64,000 bases of DNA from Alopecurus myosuroides (lineage: Eukaryota; Streptophyta; Magnoliopsida; Poales; Poaceae). Position 1 is the stretch's first letter. Every line of letters starts with the position of its first letter. The DNA lies in the NCBI GenBank assembly GCA_028641055.1, contig CM054060.1, positions 161,980,696 through 162,044,695 of the forward strand, read 5' to 3'. Position numbers and translations under genes: made by a program. Below, in pieces: positions 45,141-57,023 of the stretch. The notes beneath the pieces are model-generated. The model made no database searches. It saw nothing but the letters and a program-made list of their open reading frames with translations, and had not been told where the DNA came from.

Positions 45141-45208
45141 GAGCCGCGAGGGATCGAACCAGTGACCGCGCGCAAGATTCAGATGCACTGTAACCAGTGC
45201 GGTACTGC
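45141..45208 (-). other. tRNA-like segment in element B 3' LTR
   Basis: The minus strand reads a B-box-like GGTTCGATCCC preceded by a hairpin GCACTG-GTTA-CAGTGC that resembles an A-box/D-arm, in tRNA-like order. The anticodon and T stems do not pair properly, so it is not a working tRNA gene. It may be a relic of a tRNA-derived sequence captured by the LTR. The second copy is at 55566-55633. Confidence 0.4.
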
Positions 45209-45756
45209 TTCAGTTTTGACAGAGAAGGAAACACGGACAGGTTATACTTCATCTGCGTTAACTGAATCCAACACGCGCGCGCTGACTGAAACTAACTGAC
45301 AGAAACATGGTCGTTGCTCGCCGGCGGGGATCACCGTGCCCGTGCTCGATCTGGATGCAGCTGTGGTGCAGGGGTGATGGATGCGTGCGTGTGCAGAAGA
45401 TACAGAGAGGAGGAGGAGACCACGTGGCTCACCACCATGCGTAGACGAAGCAGAGGCGCGATGACGACGGCGTGACGGCGACAGCAGCGGCGTGGACGAG
45501 GACGGCGGCGCGTCTGCAGTGGATCTCCGTGGGTGCTCCGGTGTGCAAACAGAAGAGGGAACCGTGGGCGTTCGTTTCCAGTAGCTAGGTAGGTGGGTGG
45601 TGCTTCGAGGTGGGCGGTGCCATGGCGGATTCAGAGGGAAATCTCCGGTGGTGGCAGCGGCGAGGGGAAACGGTGGCAGAGAGGTGGAATTGGCGGCGGC
45701 TCGAGGGGGAAACAGGGAACCTAGGGCCTAGGGTTGCTCGCAGAGCCCTAGGGCGG

Positions 45757-45764
45757 CTTTATAG
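45757..45764 (-). promoter_or_regulatory. TATA box in element B 3' LTR
   Basis: The minus strand reads CTATAAAG in GC-rich surroundings, the counterpart of 56181-56188. Confidence 0.6.
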
Positions 45765-46596
45765 GGCCAGGGGGGCACGGATCACCGTCTGCTCGCGGAG
45801 GTGCTGCCGTGGCGCGGCCGGATGGGCGCCATACACAGAGGAGACGATGGAAAGAACAGAAAAAAAAACGAACCAGTAAGTTGGTTAAGTGATGGGCTGG
45901 GCTGCGCTGCGCGGAAAGAAAAACAAGGTGGGTTGGGCGCAGCCCACTCCCTTTTGGCGCCAAAATTCGTTTTAAATTTTTATTTCTCCTCTTTTTTTTT
46001 CCTGAAAAAGGAATTGGAAGAAATGGAAGGGTTTTACATTAGTAATAATTTTGGAAAAATTAGGGTAACCTTTTTAGATCATTAGCAAACAAATGCTAAG
46101 TTTTATTTTCAGAAAGTTTGAAATTTGTTTGCTGTTTGAATATAAACCAAATTTGGGTGAATTTTAATATTAAATGATCATTAATAAAAACAAACCTTTA
46201 AATAGGGTGACCCCTATGTTAATTATACACAAATTGAGTTGATTTGTTTTGATATCATCATAATTTCAAAGTGATTCTGTTTTGGTGCTTTGATTTGAAT
46301 TTTAAATGTGATTTGGAATCAATTGATTGATCAAAACCAATATTTTAATAAGTGATCAACATGGAATAAAATGGAATAAATTGGTTGTTTTTATTTGTGA
46401 TTTTTATTTCAAAAGTTGTAACAGAGCAAGTATGAAACAATTGTTTGAAAACTGTTTGAATTTTAATTGTGAAAACAGGGAAAAACAGATGCAAACTAAA
46501 TGAAACAATTGGAAACAAAATGATGACATGATGCAATGCTTTAATAAACATGAAACAAACATTCTAAGGGGAGTTTTTCATACTTGGGATGTTACA

Positions 46597-46612
46597 AAAC
46601 GCCCCCCTTGAA
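46597..46612 (-). promoter_or_regulatory. Element B polypurine tract
   Basis: The plus strand reads AAACGCCCCCCTTGAA next to the LTR end TTACA, so the element strand has the purine run TTCAAGGGGGGCG. It is the plus-strand primer site, and the same neighbourhood is conserved in J and C. Confidence 0.75.
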
Positions 46613-46632
46613 GGAAACGCGCCCCGAGATTC

Positions 46633-49600
46633 CTACCGAGAAAGGAAAAGGTCCGGATACTTCTTGCGAAGATCCTCTTCGGTCTCCCACGTTGCCTCTT
46701 TATCGGAATGATGCGACCATTGCACTTTCAAGAACTTGGTGCTCTTGGTGCGAGTCTTACGCTCGGTCTCATCGAGAATACGAACATGGTGCTCCTCATA
46801 AGATAGATCATCTTGCAGTTCAATGGAATCATGATCAACTGCACGATCTGGATCTTTGAAACACTTCTTGAGCTGTGACACATGAAACACATCGTGCACC
46901 TTGGATAGTTTTTTTGGAAGTTCTAGACGATAGGCATTTTCTTCCCGCCTTGAGAGAATGTTGAAAGGGCCAATGTATCTTGGTGCAAGCTTCCCTTTCA
47001 CACCGAAACGATGAGTGCCTCTGAGGGGAGTTACACGGAGATATGCCTTGTCACCAGGTGCATAGATCATATCCCTGTGCTTGCTGTCATAGTAGCTTTT
47101 CTGACGAGACTGAGCAATCTTGAGATTGTCACGAATGATACGAACTTTCTCCTCGGCTTCCTTAACAATGTCAGGGCCTAAGAGTGAATGTTCACCAGCT
47201 CCAGACCAATTGATTGGACTCCTGCATCTGCGGCCATAGAGTGCTTCAAATGGTGCCATACCTAGGCTTGCCTGGTAGCTGTTGTTGTAGGAGAATTCAG
47301 CATATGGAAGGCAATCCTCCCATTTCATGCCAAAGGAGAGACCACATGCTCTGAGCATATCCTCGAGAATCTGATTGACTCTTTCGACTTGCCCCTGAGA
47401 CTGAGGGTGATAAGCTGTCCTGAACAGAAGTTTGGTGCCCAATGCTTCTTGAAAGCTTTTCCAGAAATGAGAAGTGAATATGCTTCCACGGTCTGAGCTT
47501 ATTTCCAATGGAACACCATGAAGAGGAACAATCTTTGCTGTGTAGAGCTCTGCTAACTCGCTAGCTGAGATAGTTTCTTTGACAGCAAAGAAGTGAGCTA
47601 CCTTAGTGAGACGATCAATAACAACGAAGATTGCATCATTGCCCTTCTTGGACTTTGGAAAACCAGTGACGAAGTCCATTTCAATCATGTCCCACTTCCA
47701 CTCAGGGATTTTCAGAGGTTGGAGTAGACCGGCTGTTTTCTGATGGACTGCCTTAACACGTTGACAAACGTCGCATTCAGAAACGTATTGAGCAATTTCA
47801 CGTTTCATGCCAGGCCACCAATACAGTGTCTTAAGATCCTGGTACATCTTTGTACTTCCAGGGTGGATGGAGAGAGGAGTTTCATGAGCCTCCTTGAGAA
47901 TAACATCTTTGAGGCTTTGAACTTGAGGAACTGCAATGCGTCCTTCAAAGAACACAGTTCCTTTGTCATCAATTGAGAAGGACTTGAATTTCTCCTTGCC
48001 TTCCTTGATGTGCTCAACCATCTTCTTGATTTCAGTATCACGATGTTGTTCAGAACGAATCTTGTCCTCGAGAGTTGGACTGGCTGTCAAGCTAGCAAGA
48101 TAGCCTTGAGGAACAAGACCAAGGTTCAGCTTCTGGAATTCTTCATGAAGTGGAGGTTGGCTTTCCATGATCATGAGATTATTGCAATATGACTTGCGAA
48201 TGAGAGCATCGGCCATAACATTAGCCTTGCCTGGAGTGTAAGAAATGGTGAGATCAAAGTCTTTAATCTTTTCAATCCATCTCCTTTGCCTGAGGTTTAG
48301 ATCTGGCTGAGTGAAGATGTATTTCAGACTCTTATGATCGGAAAAGATTTCAGTTTTGTTACCCAACAAGTATTGTCTCCATTTCTTGAGGGAAAACACA
48401 ACTGCTGCAAGTTCAAGATCATGTGTGGGATAGTTTTGCTCATGTGGGTTCAACTGACGTGAAGCATAAGCGACAACTTGACGTTCTTGCATAAGAACTG
48501 CACCTAGACCTTGGAGAGATGCATCGCAGAATATCTGGAAAGGTTTGGTAGTATCTGGGCCAACCAGAACTGGTGTAGAAGTGAGTTTAGTCTTCAGGAG
48601 ATTGAAACTCTCATCACACTGTGGAGACCAAACGAACTTCTTGTCCTTCTTGGTGAGATCAGTGAGAGGTTTGGCAATCTTGGAAAAGTTTTGGATGAAA
48701 CGACGGCAATAGCTAGCCAAGCCTAGAAAACTTCTGACTTGCTTCACCGTCTTAGGAGGTTTCCAATCAACAATTGCTTTAACCTTTTCTGGATCAATGG
48801 CTATGCCCTTGGCAGAGATGACATGACCAAGGTAAGCAACTTCTGGAATCCAGAACTCACATTTGGAGAACTTGGCATACAGACGATGCTCGCGAAGTTT
48901 CATGAGAGTGAGACGAAGGTGTTCTCCATGCTCTTCCTCGGATTTTGAGTAGACTAGAATGTCATCAAGATATACCACAACGAACTTGTCGAGGTATTCA
49001 TGGAAGACAGAATTCATGAGTCTTGAGAATGTCGCCGGTGCATTGGTGAGACCAAAGGACATGACGGTGTATTCATATAGACCGTACCGAGTGGTGAAAG
49101 CTGTTTTTGGAATATCTTCCTTTCTGATCTTTATTTTATGGTAACCCATCCTCAAGTCCAACTTTGAGAATATTGAGGCTCCAGCAAGTTGATCAAAAAG
49201 ATCATCGATACGAGGAATTGGATACTTGTTTTTGATGGTTTTCTCGTTGAGAGGACGATAGTCAACCACGAGTCTTTTTGTTTGATCCTTCTTGGCAACG
49301 AACAGAGTTGGGCAACCCCAAGCGGAAGAACTAGGTTGAATGTAACCTTTCTCCATGTACATATCGATTTGCTCCTTCAACAATTTCAGTTCAGGAGGAG
49401 CTATCTTGTATGGATGCTTAGAGATTGGAGCAGTACCTGGTTCAAGCTCGATCACGAACTCAACTGCTCTGTCCTGAGGCATCCCTGGCAACTCTTCTGG
49501 AAAGACGTAAGGGAATTCACAAACCACCGGAACATCTTCAATTGCAGGAAGAGGTTTTGCATCGAGGTTGAACAGCTGAACAGAACTTGATTCCTTTGAA

Positions 49601-50118
49601 GAATAGACTATCTGGCCAGAAGGGTGGAACAGAGTTATTGACTTCTGAGCACAATCAATCGTAGCTTTATTGGCCTTCAACCAATCCATGCCAAGAATGA
49701 CATCAATGTCAGAATTGCCAAGCAGAATGAGGGAAGCAAGGAATATGTAACCTCCAATTAGAATCTGATTCTCATGACTGATCTTGGAAGTTTGCATAGT
49801 TGCTCCAGGGGAGTTTACTACTAGCGGGGAACCCAAACCGACAAAAGGTAGTTTAACTGCTGTCGCAAAGATCTTTGACACGAAAGAATGCGATGCTCCG
49901 GTATCAAACAACACTTTAGCTGGGTTAGAGTTTACGGGGAATGTACCGAGAACGACGTCAGCAGCTTCCTCAGCTTTGTCGGCCTTGATATGATTCACCC
50001 TCGCAGTCCTCCCGACAGGCCTGTTGTTGGAGTTGAAGGCTTTAGTCGGGGAGCACGAACCATTGCCTGGTTGGTGTTGGGGCGAGGAGGTGGTGGAGGT
50101 AGCTGCCTCTGAGTGCAC
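46633..50118 (-). CDS. Element B Pol polyprotein (PR-RT-RNaseH-INT-chromodomain)
   Basis: An open frame of 1161 codons carries the complete Gypsy enzyme set in order. The retropepsin loop [10 protein letters not shown] is at about 70-79. Reverse transcriptase has [15 protein letters not shown] and the catalytic YLDDILVYS at about 380. RNase H follows ([15 protein letters not shown] at about 530 and SDHKSL). Integrase has its zinc-binding HHCC region (ending CDVCQRV) and the DDE residues in MDFVTGF (about 813), SDRGSIF (about 873) and QGQVERVNQ (about 909). The last 50 residues form a chromodomain ([17 protein letters not shown]), which marks a chromovirus and directs integration to particular chromatin. 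The first 30 codons or so are probably not a native start; protease coding is entered from gag. The frame differs from gag (49995-51023), so Pol is separated by a frameshift near 50045. The rest shows no internal stop. Confidence 0.95.
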   Translation of the reverse strand: MHSEAATSTTSSPQHQPGNGSCSPTKAFNSNNRPVGRTARVNHIKADKAEEAADVVLGTFPVNSNPAKVLFDTGASHSFVSKIFATAVKLPFVGLGSPLVVNSPGATMQTSKISHENQILIGGYIFLASLILLGNSDIDVILGMDWLKANKATIDCAQKSITLFHPSGQIVYSSKESSSVQLFNLDAKPLPAIEDVPVVCEFPYVFPEELPGMPQDRAVEFVIELEPGTAPISKHPYKIAPPELKLLKEQIDMYMEKGYIQPSSSAWGCPTLFVAKKDQTKRLVVDYRPLNEKTIKNKYPIPRIDDLFDQLAGASIFSKLDLRMGYHKIKIRKEDIPKTAFTTRYGLYEYTVMSFGLTNAPATFSRLMNSVFHEYLDKFVVVYLDDILVYSKSEEEHGEHLRLTLMKLREHRLYAKFSKCEFWIPEVAYLGHVISAKGIAIDPEKVKAIVDWKPPKTVKQVRSFLGLASYCRRFIQNFSKIAKPLTDLTKKDKKFVWSPQCDESFNLLKTKLTSTPVLVGPDTTKPFQIFCDASLQGLGAVLMQERQVVAYASRQLNPHEQNYPTHDLELAAVVFSLKKWRQYLLGNKTEIFSDHKSLKYIFTQPDLNLRQRRWIEKIKDFDLTISYTPGKANVMADALIRKSYCNNLMIMESQPPLHEEFQKLNLGLVPQGYLASLTASPTLEDKIRSEQHRDTEIKKMVEHIKEGKEKFKSFSIDDKGTVFFEGRIAVPQVQSLKDVILKEAHETPLSIHPGSTKMYQDLKTLYWWPGMKREIAQYVSECDVCQRVKAVHQKTAGLLQPLKIPEWKWDMIEMDFVTGFPKSKKGNDAIFVVIDRLTKVAHFFAVKETISASELAELYTAKIVPLHGVPLEISSDRGSIFTSHFWKSFQEALGTKLLFRTAYHPQSQGQVERVNQILEDMLRACGLSFGMKWEDCLPYAEFSYNNSYQASLGMAPFEALYGRRCRSPINWSGAGEHSLLGPDIVKEAEEKVRIIRDNLKIAQSRQKSYYDSKHRDMIYAPGDKAYLRVTPLRGTHRFGVKGKLAPRYIGPFNILSRREENAYRLELPKKLSKVHDVFHVSQLKKCFKDPDRAVDHDSIELQDDLSYEEHHVRILDETERKTRTKSTKFLKVQWSHHSDKEATWETEEDLRKKYPDLFLSR

Positions 50119-51023
50119 TTATCAGCATAGTGCCCTGTCTGCTTGCATTTATAGCAAGTGACGACACGAGGTGCATCTGGCCTTGGCTGCCCCATTGGGA
50201 ACCTCTGAGCCTGCATCTGAGCTGGGTTGGGTGGGCGGGAAGCGAAGCCTTGAGAAGCTTGGGCATATGGAGCCCTAGTGACAGCACCATTTGGCACCCA
50301 GATGCGGCGCTTCTGCGGAGGGGTGGTCATGTTGGAGGAGGAACCACCCTCACGTGAGTGCTTGCGGGACTCCTCGAACGCCTTGCACCCATTTTCCTCA
50401 TTGAGCGCGGTGTTCACGAGCTCCTCGAAGTCCTTGCACTTGATGTTGGTGAGAGCGTACTTCAGTTCTGGGTTAAAACCTCGGCGGAACCTTGCCATCT
50501 TCTTGGCCTCAGTGGACACCTCATCACCAGCATAGCGAGCGAGGCGATTGAACTCATTCTGGTAGCCAATGACGTCCAGCTTGCCCTGCTTAAGAGAGCA
50601 GAACTCTTCACGCATCCTTTCCATGAGACCATCTGGGATGTGGTGCTTCAGGAAGGCATCCTTGAAACAACCCCAGGTGATTGGGTATCCAGCTCTCATG
50701 GTCTGGTAGTTCTCCCACCAGGTAGCTGCCTGACCCTTCAGTAGGTAGGTGGCATACTTGACTTTGTCCTCCTCAGCAACGTGAGCAATGTCCAGAGCTC
50801 TGGCCATCTCCCTGATCCAGTCATCAGCATCCAGAGGCTCACGTGTTGCCACGAAAGCTCTGGGACCCAGACTCAGAAACTCCTTGATGCTGACTCGCGG
50901 AGCATTCTGGTTGTTGTGCTGGTTAGCCTGGATCTGGGCCATCTGCGTCACGACCTGAGTCATCTGAGTCAACAGCTCCGTGATCGGAGGTGGCTCAGGC
51001 GGGTTGCTCCTTGTTGGCGGCAT
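49995..51023 (-). CDS. Element B Gag
   Basis: A 342-residue Gag starts [11 protein letters not shown] at 51023. A proline-rich N-terminus is followed by a QM-rich helix ([19 protein letters not shown]). The retrotransposon-gag core (about 85-210) includes [30 protein letters not shown] and [15 protein letters not shown] basic stretch and one CCHC zinc knuckle ([14 protein letters not shown], about 288-301) bind RNA. It would assemble the particle that packages element RNA. After the knuckle the frame continues about 40 codons out of register with the protease and stops at 49995. Comparison of both frames suggests a single-base loss near 50045 relative to a gag-pol fusion; a programmed frameshift is less likely but not excluded. 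No other damage is seen. Confidence 0.9.
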   Translation of the reverse strand: MPPTRSNPPEPPPITELLTQMTQVVTQMAQIQANQHNNQNAPRVSIKEFLSLGPRAFVATREPLDADDWIREMARALDIAHVAEEDKVKYATYLLKGQAATWWENYQTMRAGYPITWGCFKDAFLKHHIPDGLMERMREEFCSLKQGKLDVIGYQNEFNRLARYAGDEVSTEAKKMARFRRGFNPELKYALTNIKCKDFEELVNTALNEENGCKAFEESRKHSREGGSSSNMTTPPQKRRIWVPNGAVTRAPYAQASQGFASRPPNPAQMQAQRFPMGQPRPDAPRVVTCYKCKQTGHYADKCTQRQLPPPPPRPNTNQAMVRAPRLKPSTPTTGLSGGLRG

Positions 51024-51233
51024 CCTGAATAGACATGCATTTTAGCACAACAATAGGAAAGGATAGACTTGGTAACCGAAAGAGAGATTATTCCGACGCA
51101 TGAATAGATAACCAACAGGTACATCACCACATGTTCAAATACATCAGAATATCCAACACACCATTACATGGTTCGAATGTCAAAGGATAACTAAACATAG
51201 CTATGAATGGATACATCGGTACTCCCATGCTCA

Positions 51234-52010
51234 TCACGCAGGACGGCGGTGAGTGGTACGACGAGAGATACGGTGAGGAGGAGGCCCACGGAAGTAGGTA
51301 GAACGATGATCCACATAGATCTGACGTGGCTTGAGAGCGACTCTAGGGGTGGTGAAGTACATAGCGTCGACTCCCTGTGCTCCAAAGCGTGGAATCCCAG
51401 TGTATCCAGCTCCGAGGTTGAGGAGTGGACCTCTGATCGGCTCGTAACCTCCAGCATTTGGCAGACGACGACCAACTGGCTGATCGAAGCGTGCAAAGCG
51501 CTCATCTCCAACAAAGTCTGTGGTGTACGTCGCCAGACGAGTCAAAGCAAGGTAGAGCTGCTCTCTGACGGAAGCCAACTCCTGAGACAGTGTGGTGGCA
51601 ATGGCGTCACTGTGCCTCACAAACTGAGCGGTGGTGTGCAGCCTGGTGTTATCATGCTCGTAGACATCCAGGTTGTCGTAGAGGGTGAAGTGAGCTCCCT
51701 CCGAAGTGATGTAACCACGGGGGATGTGGCGATAGATAGAATCGTCAAATCCCCAGTAGTCAGCACGAAGGACGGTGAGACTCACGGAAGCTGCCTGCTG
51801 CACGGCCATATCCACTGTGGAAGAATGTAGACGATAGCCTGGTATTAGGTCTGGTCAAACTCTCGCTGCTGCTCGTAGATCTAGTACTCTGGTGCCCAAC
51901 GGAACCCCAGATAAGTGACCATGTCCCTCAGCATCTCCGGATAACCGGCAGTGCTCTCGCAACGAGTCATCCGAACCACCTGCGGGAAGAACCTGAGATC
52001 CATCTGCAGA
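51234..52010 (-). pseudogene. Element B pre-gag accessory ORF, decayed
   Basis: Between the PBS and gag, on the element's sense strand, lies a long, mostly open frame. The intact part is 51234-51815 (193 codons; phrases such as VLRADYWGFDDSIYRHIPRG and LASVREQLYLALTRLATY). Sense-strand sequence up to about 52010 continues the same protein-like wording (MDLRFFPQVVRMTRC, GYPEMLRDMVTYLGF, YEQQREFDQT), interrupted by at least two stop codons and a frame change near 51820-51880. I recall the same wording in hypothetical proteins of grass Gypsy elements, so it appears to be a conserved accessory gene of this lineage, decayed in this copy. The lower part is helical, then Arg/Pro-rich. No enzyme motif is recognised. 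Confidence 0.6.
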
Positions 52011-52528
52011 TGATCGGGGAAGTTTTGATTAGACGCCGGTATAGAATTGAAGTGGAAAGCAACAACAAGGTTTCAACGGACGAAAAGGATGTTGAGAAGA
52101 ACATGATATCGAAGCAACAACGGGAAACACGAGACCAAAACTCCTGAGGTACTACGGAAAACCCCATCCGGGCTTCTAAAGGATCAATATCTACTGCTTA
52201 AGGGATAGAGGATTTGCTTCCGGGGCTTACACGCCTCTGTTCTCAATCATGAGTAGGCAACATGATAAATCATGTCACAACCACCTCCATTCCTATGGTC
52301 TAGTAGATATAACTATCCTAGAGAAACCAGGATACGTGAAATCCTAACTTGAAAGTTTAGGTGAGAAAAGAAAACAACGTTGCACTTCCTTACCAGAAAA
52401 GGGTGGGTGGGTGGGGAAAGAAGAAAAATGGCAGAATTCCTACTCTCACGTTTCATTTTTCCTACATAGCTACAAAATAGTTTCTAGACTCAACTGCGAC
52501 CAGTAAAAGGGGATCCTACAGGCAGACA

Positions 52529-52541
52529 GGCTCTGATACCA
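52529..52541 (-). promoter_or_regulatory. Element B primer-binding site (initiator tRNA-Met)
   Basis: The plus strand reads GGCTCTGATACCA, identical to the 3' end of plant initiator tRNA-Met, two bases from the LTR start at 52544. Confidence 0.93.
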
Positions 52542-55500
52542 TTTGTCGCACCCGGACTTCTAGAGGATACTCACCGTACGAACTGAACAGTATTTTGATT
52601 GGATTACGGGGCTTACCGGCACCCGCATCTCTTACGAGTAGGCCAACACTTATGTGTGACAACCAATCTTTACTATTCACCGTCGATGTAAACTATCCCG
52701 TAGAAATCAGGACACTACCATTGACGTACTTCATACCATACACACATGGTACGTCAACGGCTTTGAACAAAATGATAACATAACATATCTCTAAGACACA
52801 AAAGATTGAAATAAGTTGCAACTGGCCCTCACTAGGGCAGAGAATAGCAAATACAATCATCCAGAGGACACATGTCCCAACATAACATCATTACATCTCA
52901 GCGGAAGCATTCAACGGGTCTGAGTACAGACAAATCCAAATAGGCTTAAGAAGCCGGGAATGAAAAGAAAACGGAGCCCATCCACGATGTCTCGGATCCT
53001 GCCCGGGTCCGCTACCTACTCGTCAGCAGCCTCGTCAAACTCCACGTAGTAGCCGTCACGGGGATCCTCGTAAGCGTAGTCTGCGGAAACCACAGCCCCA
53101 AAGGGGTCAGTACATAAACGTACTGGCAAGCAAGACTCACAATTCACCAAAGTGTAGCCCGTCAACACCAAGCACAGATGCCTTGGGATCAACGGAAGAA
53201 AAGGTATAAAAGATGCTGCAACTGGCTGCACTAACCAACTACAGAACATACTACAACTTCCGGTCTAACAGAAAGGGATAAGATAACGTATCGTAAACCA
53301 CTATAGCTAACCACCAAACAAACCCATCCTGGATCTCGCCCCTTATCCAAAGAAGCAATCCGAGGATAACTCACACAGTTGGATTAATGATGGATCAAAT
53401 TGTTGTGTCAATAAACCTATTACTAGCGAAGTTATCATTAGTTAGGTGTAAGTTGTTCTGAGTACTTGTTAGCCAGTACTTTCACCAAGTCAACCATAAC
53501 CGCGGAAACCACGGCTTCTCGAGAAGATTTATCCCTGCAGGGGTGCACCAATTTGGCCGTACACGTAAGAATAACCCGCCAGATGGGAAGGCCTTTCCCA
53601 CCAAGCGGGGCACTCAACACAACTCAACTCTTCTTCGCATCAAGCCCAAAGCACCACGTGCTGTGCGTGCGCGGCTAATCGAGCCCCACGAAGAAAAGGG
53701 GACCCTCATAGCACTGGAAGACCACGCCACCCTAAATGCCGACTACAAAAGTTCCACCCTGGCCTCGGGTTCATACCTGCATATGCGTGCATCAAATGGA
53801 AAGCCCGAACTAAGTGTGGTGATTTGGACGAGATGCGAATCGAATCAAATTGAGGGGGGCGCCCATACACGCTTCCCACATGCGGATAGTGCGCTCATCA
53901 TGGATCAGTAGACAAGACCCTTTTCCTATTAGGGTCGACACTAGCAGGCCTCAAAACCACGCCGGGCCTCCTGCCGGTGCCTTATCAGCAAATTATTAAT
54001 ACCTCAAATTAACAGGTTGTTGTTTAACATCGAGCCCCAGAATATAAACAGATATGATAACAGAAAGTAACTGATAACAGACTCGAGCAAAACAACCCTA
54101 AGCATGCTAGTAAGACACAGGCTCAACCAAGGGGTGATGGGAGTGGAGGTGAGGCAATATCAGGGTTCAGGGTATCAGGTGATAGTTTCGTAACAAAAGC
54201 AACGATACATATGGCTAGCAGAGATAGACAACGGAAAGTATCGGTAACCAATGTTGAAAGGAACACAATGGTTCATGTGAGTGATAACTTGCCTGCAAAC
54301 TCAGTAGCCGGGTACTGAGCTAGATCCTCAGAAGGGGTGTCGTAAAGATCGTCGGTCTCAACGTCGTCGTCTATCCGAGAAGAAGCAAACAAACAATACA
54401 GGAAAATAAATAATCAATATCATGGCATAGTGCACAATCATGGGATGATGCATGTCAAGTTAATAGATGCATCAAAATAAACTAAATGACATGGTAACAC
54501 AATTTAAATGGACACATATGCAATTTTGAGTTGCATATGAAAAGCCCATGGATTTTGGTTAGGTTATTTGTTTTCCAACTAATCAACACGTGAAGGTGGA
54601 TTAGTATGATGCATGGATGAGGAAAACAACAAAATAACAGCAATAGAACCAATTTGAAATAGGGTTTACCAATTTAGAAATTTATTTATTAATTTAGGGA
54701 ATTTTTGGTGCCTTAAAGGTGACACACAAGTATTTGTTGTTTTCAACCAAGGTAATTTGTGCAAAATAAATAACAAAATTCATATTTGAAAAGATCATGA
54801 AATTTTGGGTGGATTACATGTTTCAAATATTGAAAAAGGAATTAGGATGAATTTATTATGACTTAAACAAAATTAAACAAGTTTTAAATGAGTTTAAAAC
54901 AAGTTTGAATTTTTATTTGAATTTTATTTGTTCAAAACATAAATTCAAATTAACATTTGAAAAGTTTATACTTTGGTGGTTTGAAAACATATTTTGCATG
55001 TTCAAAAATAATTTAAATTGAGCAAGTTATGATTTTAGCAATTTTAAATGATTTAAATAAGGTTTAAATTATTTAAGCAATTTAAATTATTCAAACCATG
55101 AAACAAAATTTATATTTGAATAGGTTATTTTAAATAGCATTGAAAACATATTTTATTTGCATGATTTGGATTTATTATGATTTAGTTATGCAATTTAGCA
55201 AATTACAATTGAATTATTTGAATTCAAATTTGAATTGCATTTTGAAAATTCAAAACAGGAAACAAATGGCATAAATGGATAGAGAATTAAATTTAGAACA
55301 ACAAACATATTTAACTTTTATTATTTAGAGTTATAGATTAAAAGTTATTAATGTTTTTGTTTTAGGGATTAATCTGCAATTTAAAAAGGATTTATTTTGA
55401 ACCAGAAACGTGCAGAAACGTTTTGCAGCGCACAGTGGGCTAGCCACAGCCACTGTGCGTGGGCCACGGGCCAGCGTGGCGCTGCGCGCGCTTGCGTGGC

Positions 55501-55565
55501 CACCGGGGTCACTGCCTGGTGGGGCAGGCCTGTCAGCTACGGTGGAAAAAAGGTTTGGTTTAATT

Positions 55566-55633
55566 CGAGCCGCGAGGGATCGAACCAGTGACCGCGCGCA
55601 AGATTCAGATGCACTGTAACCAGTGCGGTACTG
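55566..55633 (-). other. tRNA-like segment in element B 5' LTR
   Basis: Second copy of the segment at 45141-45208, with the same B-box-like GGTTCGATCCC and GCACTG/CAGTGC hairpin. Confidence 0.4.
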
Positions 55634-56180
55634 CTTCAGTTTTGACAGAGAAGGAAACGCGGACAGGTTATACTTCATCTGCGTTAACTGAATCCAACAC
55701 GCGCGCTGACTGAAACTAACTGACAGAAACATGGTCGTTGCTCGCCGGCGGGGATCACCGTGCCCGTGCTCGATCTGGATGCAGCTGTGGTGCAGGGGTG
55801 ATGGATGCGTGCGTGTGCAGAAGATACAGAGAGGAGGAGGAGACCACGTGGCTCACCACCGTGCGTAGACGAAGCAGAGGCGCGATGACGACGGCGTGAC
55901 GGCGACAGCAGCGGCGTGGACGAGGACGGCGGCGCGTCTGCAGTGGATCTCCGTGGGTGCTCCGGTGTGCAAACAGAAGAGGGAACCGTGGGCGTTCGTT
56001 TCCAGTAGCTAGGTAGGTGGGTGGTGCTTCGAGGTGGGCGGTGCCATGGCGGATTCAGAGGGAAATCTCCGGTGGTGGCAGCGGCGAGGGGAAACGGTGG
56101 CAGAGAGGTGGAATTGGCGGCGGCTCGAGGGGGAAACAGGGAACCTAGGGCCTAGGGTTGCTCGCAGAGCCCTAGGGCGG

Positions 56181-56188
56181 CTTTATAG
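56181..56188 (-). promoter_or_regulatory. TATA box in element B 5' LTR
   Basis: The minus strand reads CTATAAAG about 830 bp into the LTR from its U3 end (57018). It is the likely core promoter of the element's genomic RNA. Confidence 0.65.
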
Positions 56189-57018
56189 GGCCAGGGGGGC
56201 ACGGATCACCATCTGCTCGCGGAGGTGCTGCCGTGGCGCGGCCGGATGGGCGCCGTACACGGAGGAGACGATGGAAAGAACAGAAAAAAAACGAACCGGT
56301 AAGTTGGTTAAGTGATGGGCTGGGCTGCGCTGCGCGGAAAGAAAAACGAGGTGGGTTGGGCGCAGCCCACTCCCTTTTGGCGCCAAAATTCGTTTTAAAT
56401 TTTGATTTCTCCTCTTTTTTGTCCTGAAAAAGGAATTGGAAGAAATGGAAGGGTTTTACATTAGTAATAATTTTGGAAAAATTAGGGTAACCTTTTTAGG
56501 TCATTAGCAAACAAATGCTAAGTTTTATTTTCAGAAAGTTTGAAATTTGTTTGCTGTTTGAATATAAACCAAATTTGGGTGAATTTTAATATTAAATGAT
56601 CATTAATAAAAACAAACCTTTAAATAGGGTGACCCCTATGTTAATTATACACAAATTGAGTTGATTTGTTTTGATATCATCATAATTTCAAAGTGATTCT
56701 GTTTTGGTGCTTTGATTTGAATTTTAAATGTGATTTGGAATCAATTGATTGATCAAATCCAATATTTTAATAAGTGATCAACATGGAATAAAATGGAATA
56801 AATTGGTTGTTTTTATTTGTGATTTTTATTTCAAAAGTTGTAACAGAGCAAGTATGAAACAATTGTTTGAAAACTGTTTGAATTTGAATTGTGAAAATAG
56901 GGAAAAACAGATGCAAACTAAATGAAACAATTGGAAACAAAATGATGACATGATGCAATGCTTTAATAAACATGAAACAAACATTCTAAGGGGAGTTTTT
57001 CATACTTGGGATGTTACA

Positions 57019-57023
57019 AATAG
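57019..57023. repeat. Right TSD of element B (AATAG)
   Basis: Exact copy of 42113-42117 after the terminal CA at 57018. Confidence 0.93.

Larger units (their letters stand above)
42118..46596 (-). repeat. Element B 3' LTR (left)
   Basis: A 4479-bp LTR with plus-strand ends TGTCGCACCC and GGGATGTTACA. It is almost identical to 52544-57018. The long AT-rich stretch 44000-44950 and the GC-rich 45000-45900 are both duplicated in the other copy. Open frames in it (for example 43117-43485) recur in the partner LTR and have no recognised protein similarity. Confidence 0.95.
42118..57018 (-). mobile_element. Element B: young Tekay/Del-type chromovirus (Gypsy), 14.9 kb
   Basis: This is a complete 14,901-bp LTR retrotransposon on the minus strand with 4.48 kb LTRs, TSD AATAG, an initiator-Met PBS and a polypurine tract. 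Leftwards it carries a decayed pre-gag ORF, gag, and a long pol with protease, reverse transcriptase, RNase H, integrase and a C-terminal chromodomain. By eye about 40 differences separate the LTRs over about 4475 bp (about 0.9%), many of them C/T or G/A as expected from methylated-cytosine decay. At the common grass LTR rate of 1.3e-8 per site per year this means roughly 0.3 million years. It is the youngest element here and is inserted in J's right LTR. Confidence 0.96.
52544..57018 (-). repeat. Element B 5' LTR (right)
   Basis: A 4475-bp LTR about 99% identical to 42118-46596. It adjoins the PBS and is therefore the promoter-bearing copy, transcribing leftwards. Small indels are a CG repeat length change near 55700 and A/T run lengths near 56290 and 56420. 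Confidence 0.95.

Noticed and set aside
45141..45208. A functional tRNA gene in B's LTR
   Set aside because: B-box and a D-arm-like hairpin are present, but the anticodon and T stems do not pair and there is no acceptor stem; kept only as a tRNA-like segment.
45610..45879. GC-rich frames near 45610-46085 and 56034-56427
   Set aside because: Inside the LTR promoter/R region of B on the strand opposite to the element; composition-driven open frames.
47743..50357. Many plus-strand frames opposite B gag-pol
   Set aside because: Antisense shadows of the 1161-codon Pol and 342-codon Gag frames.
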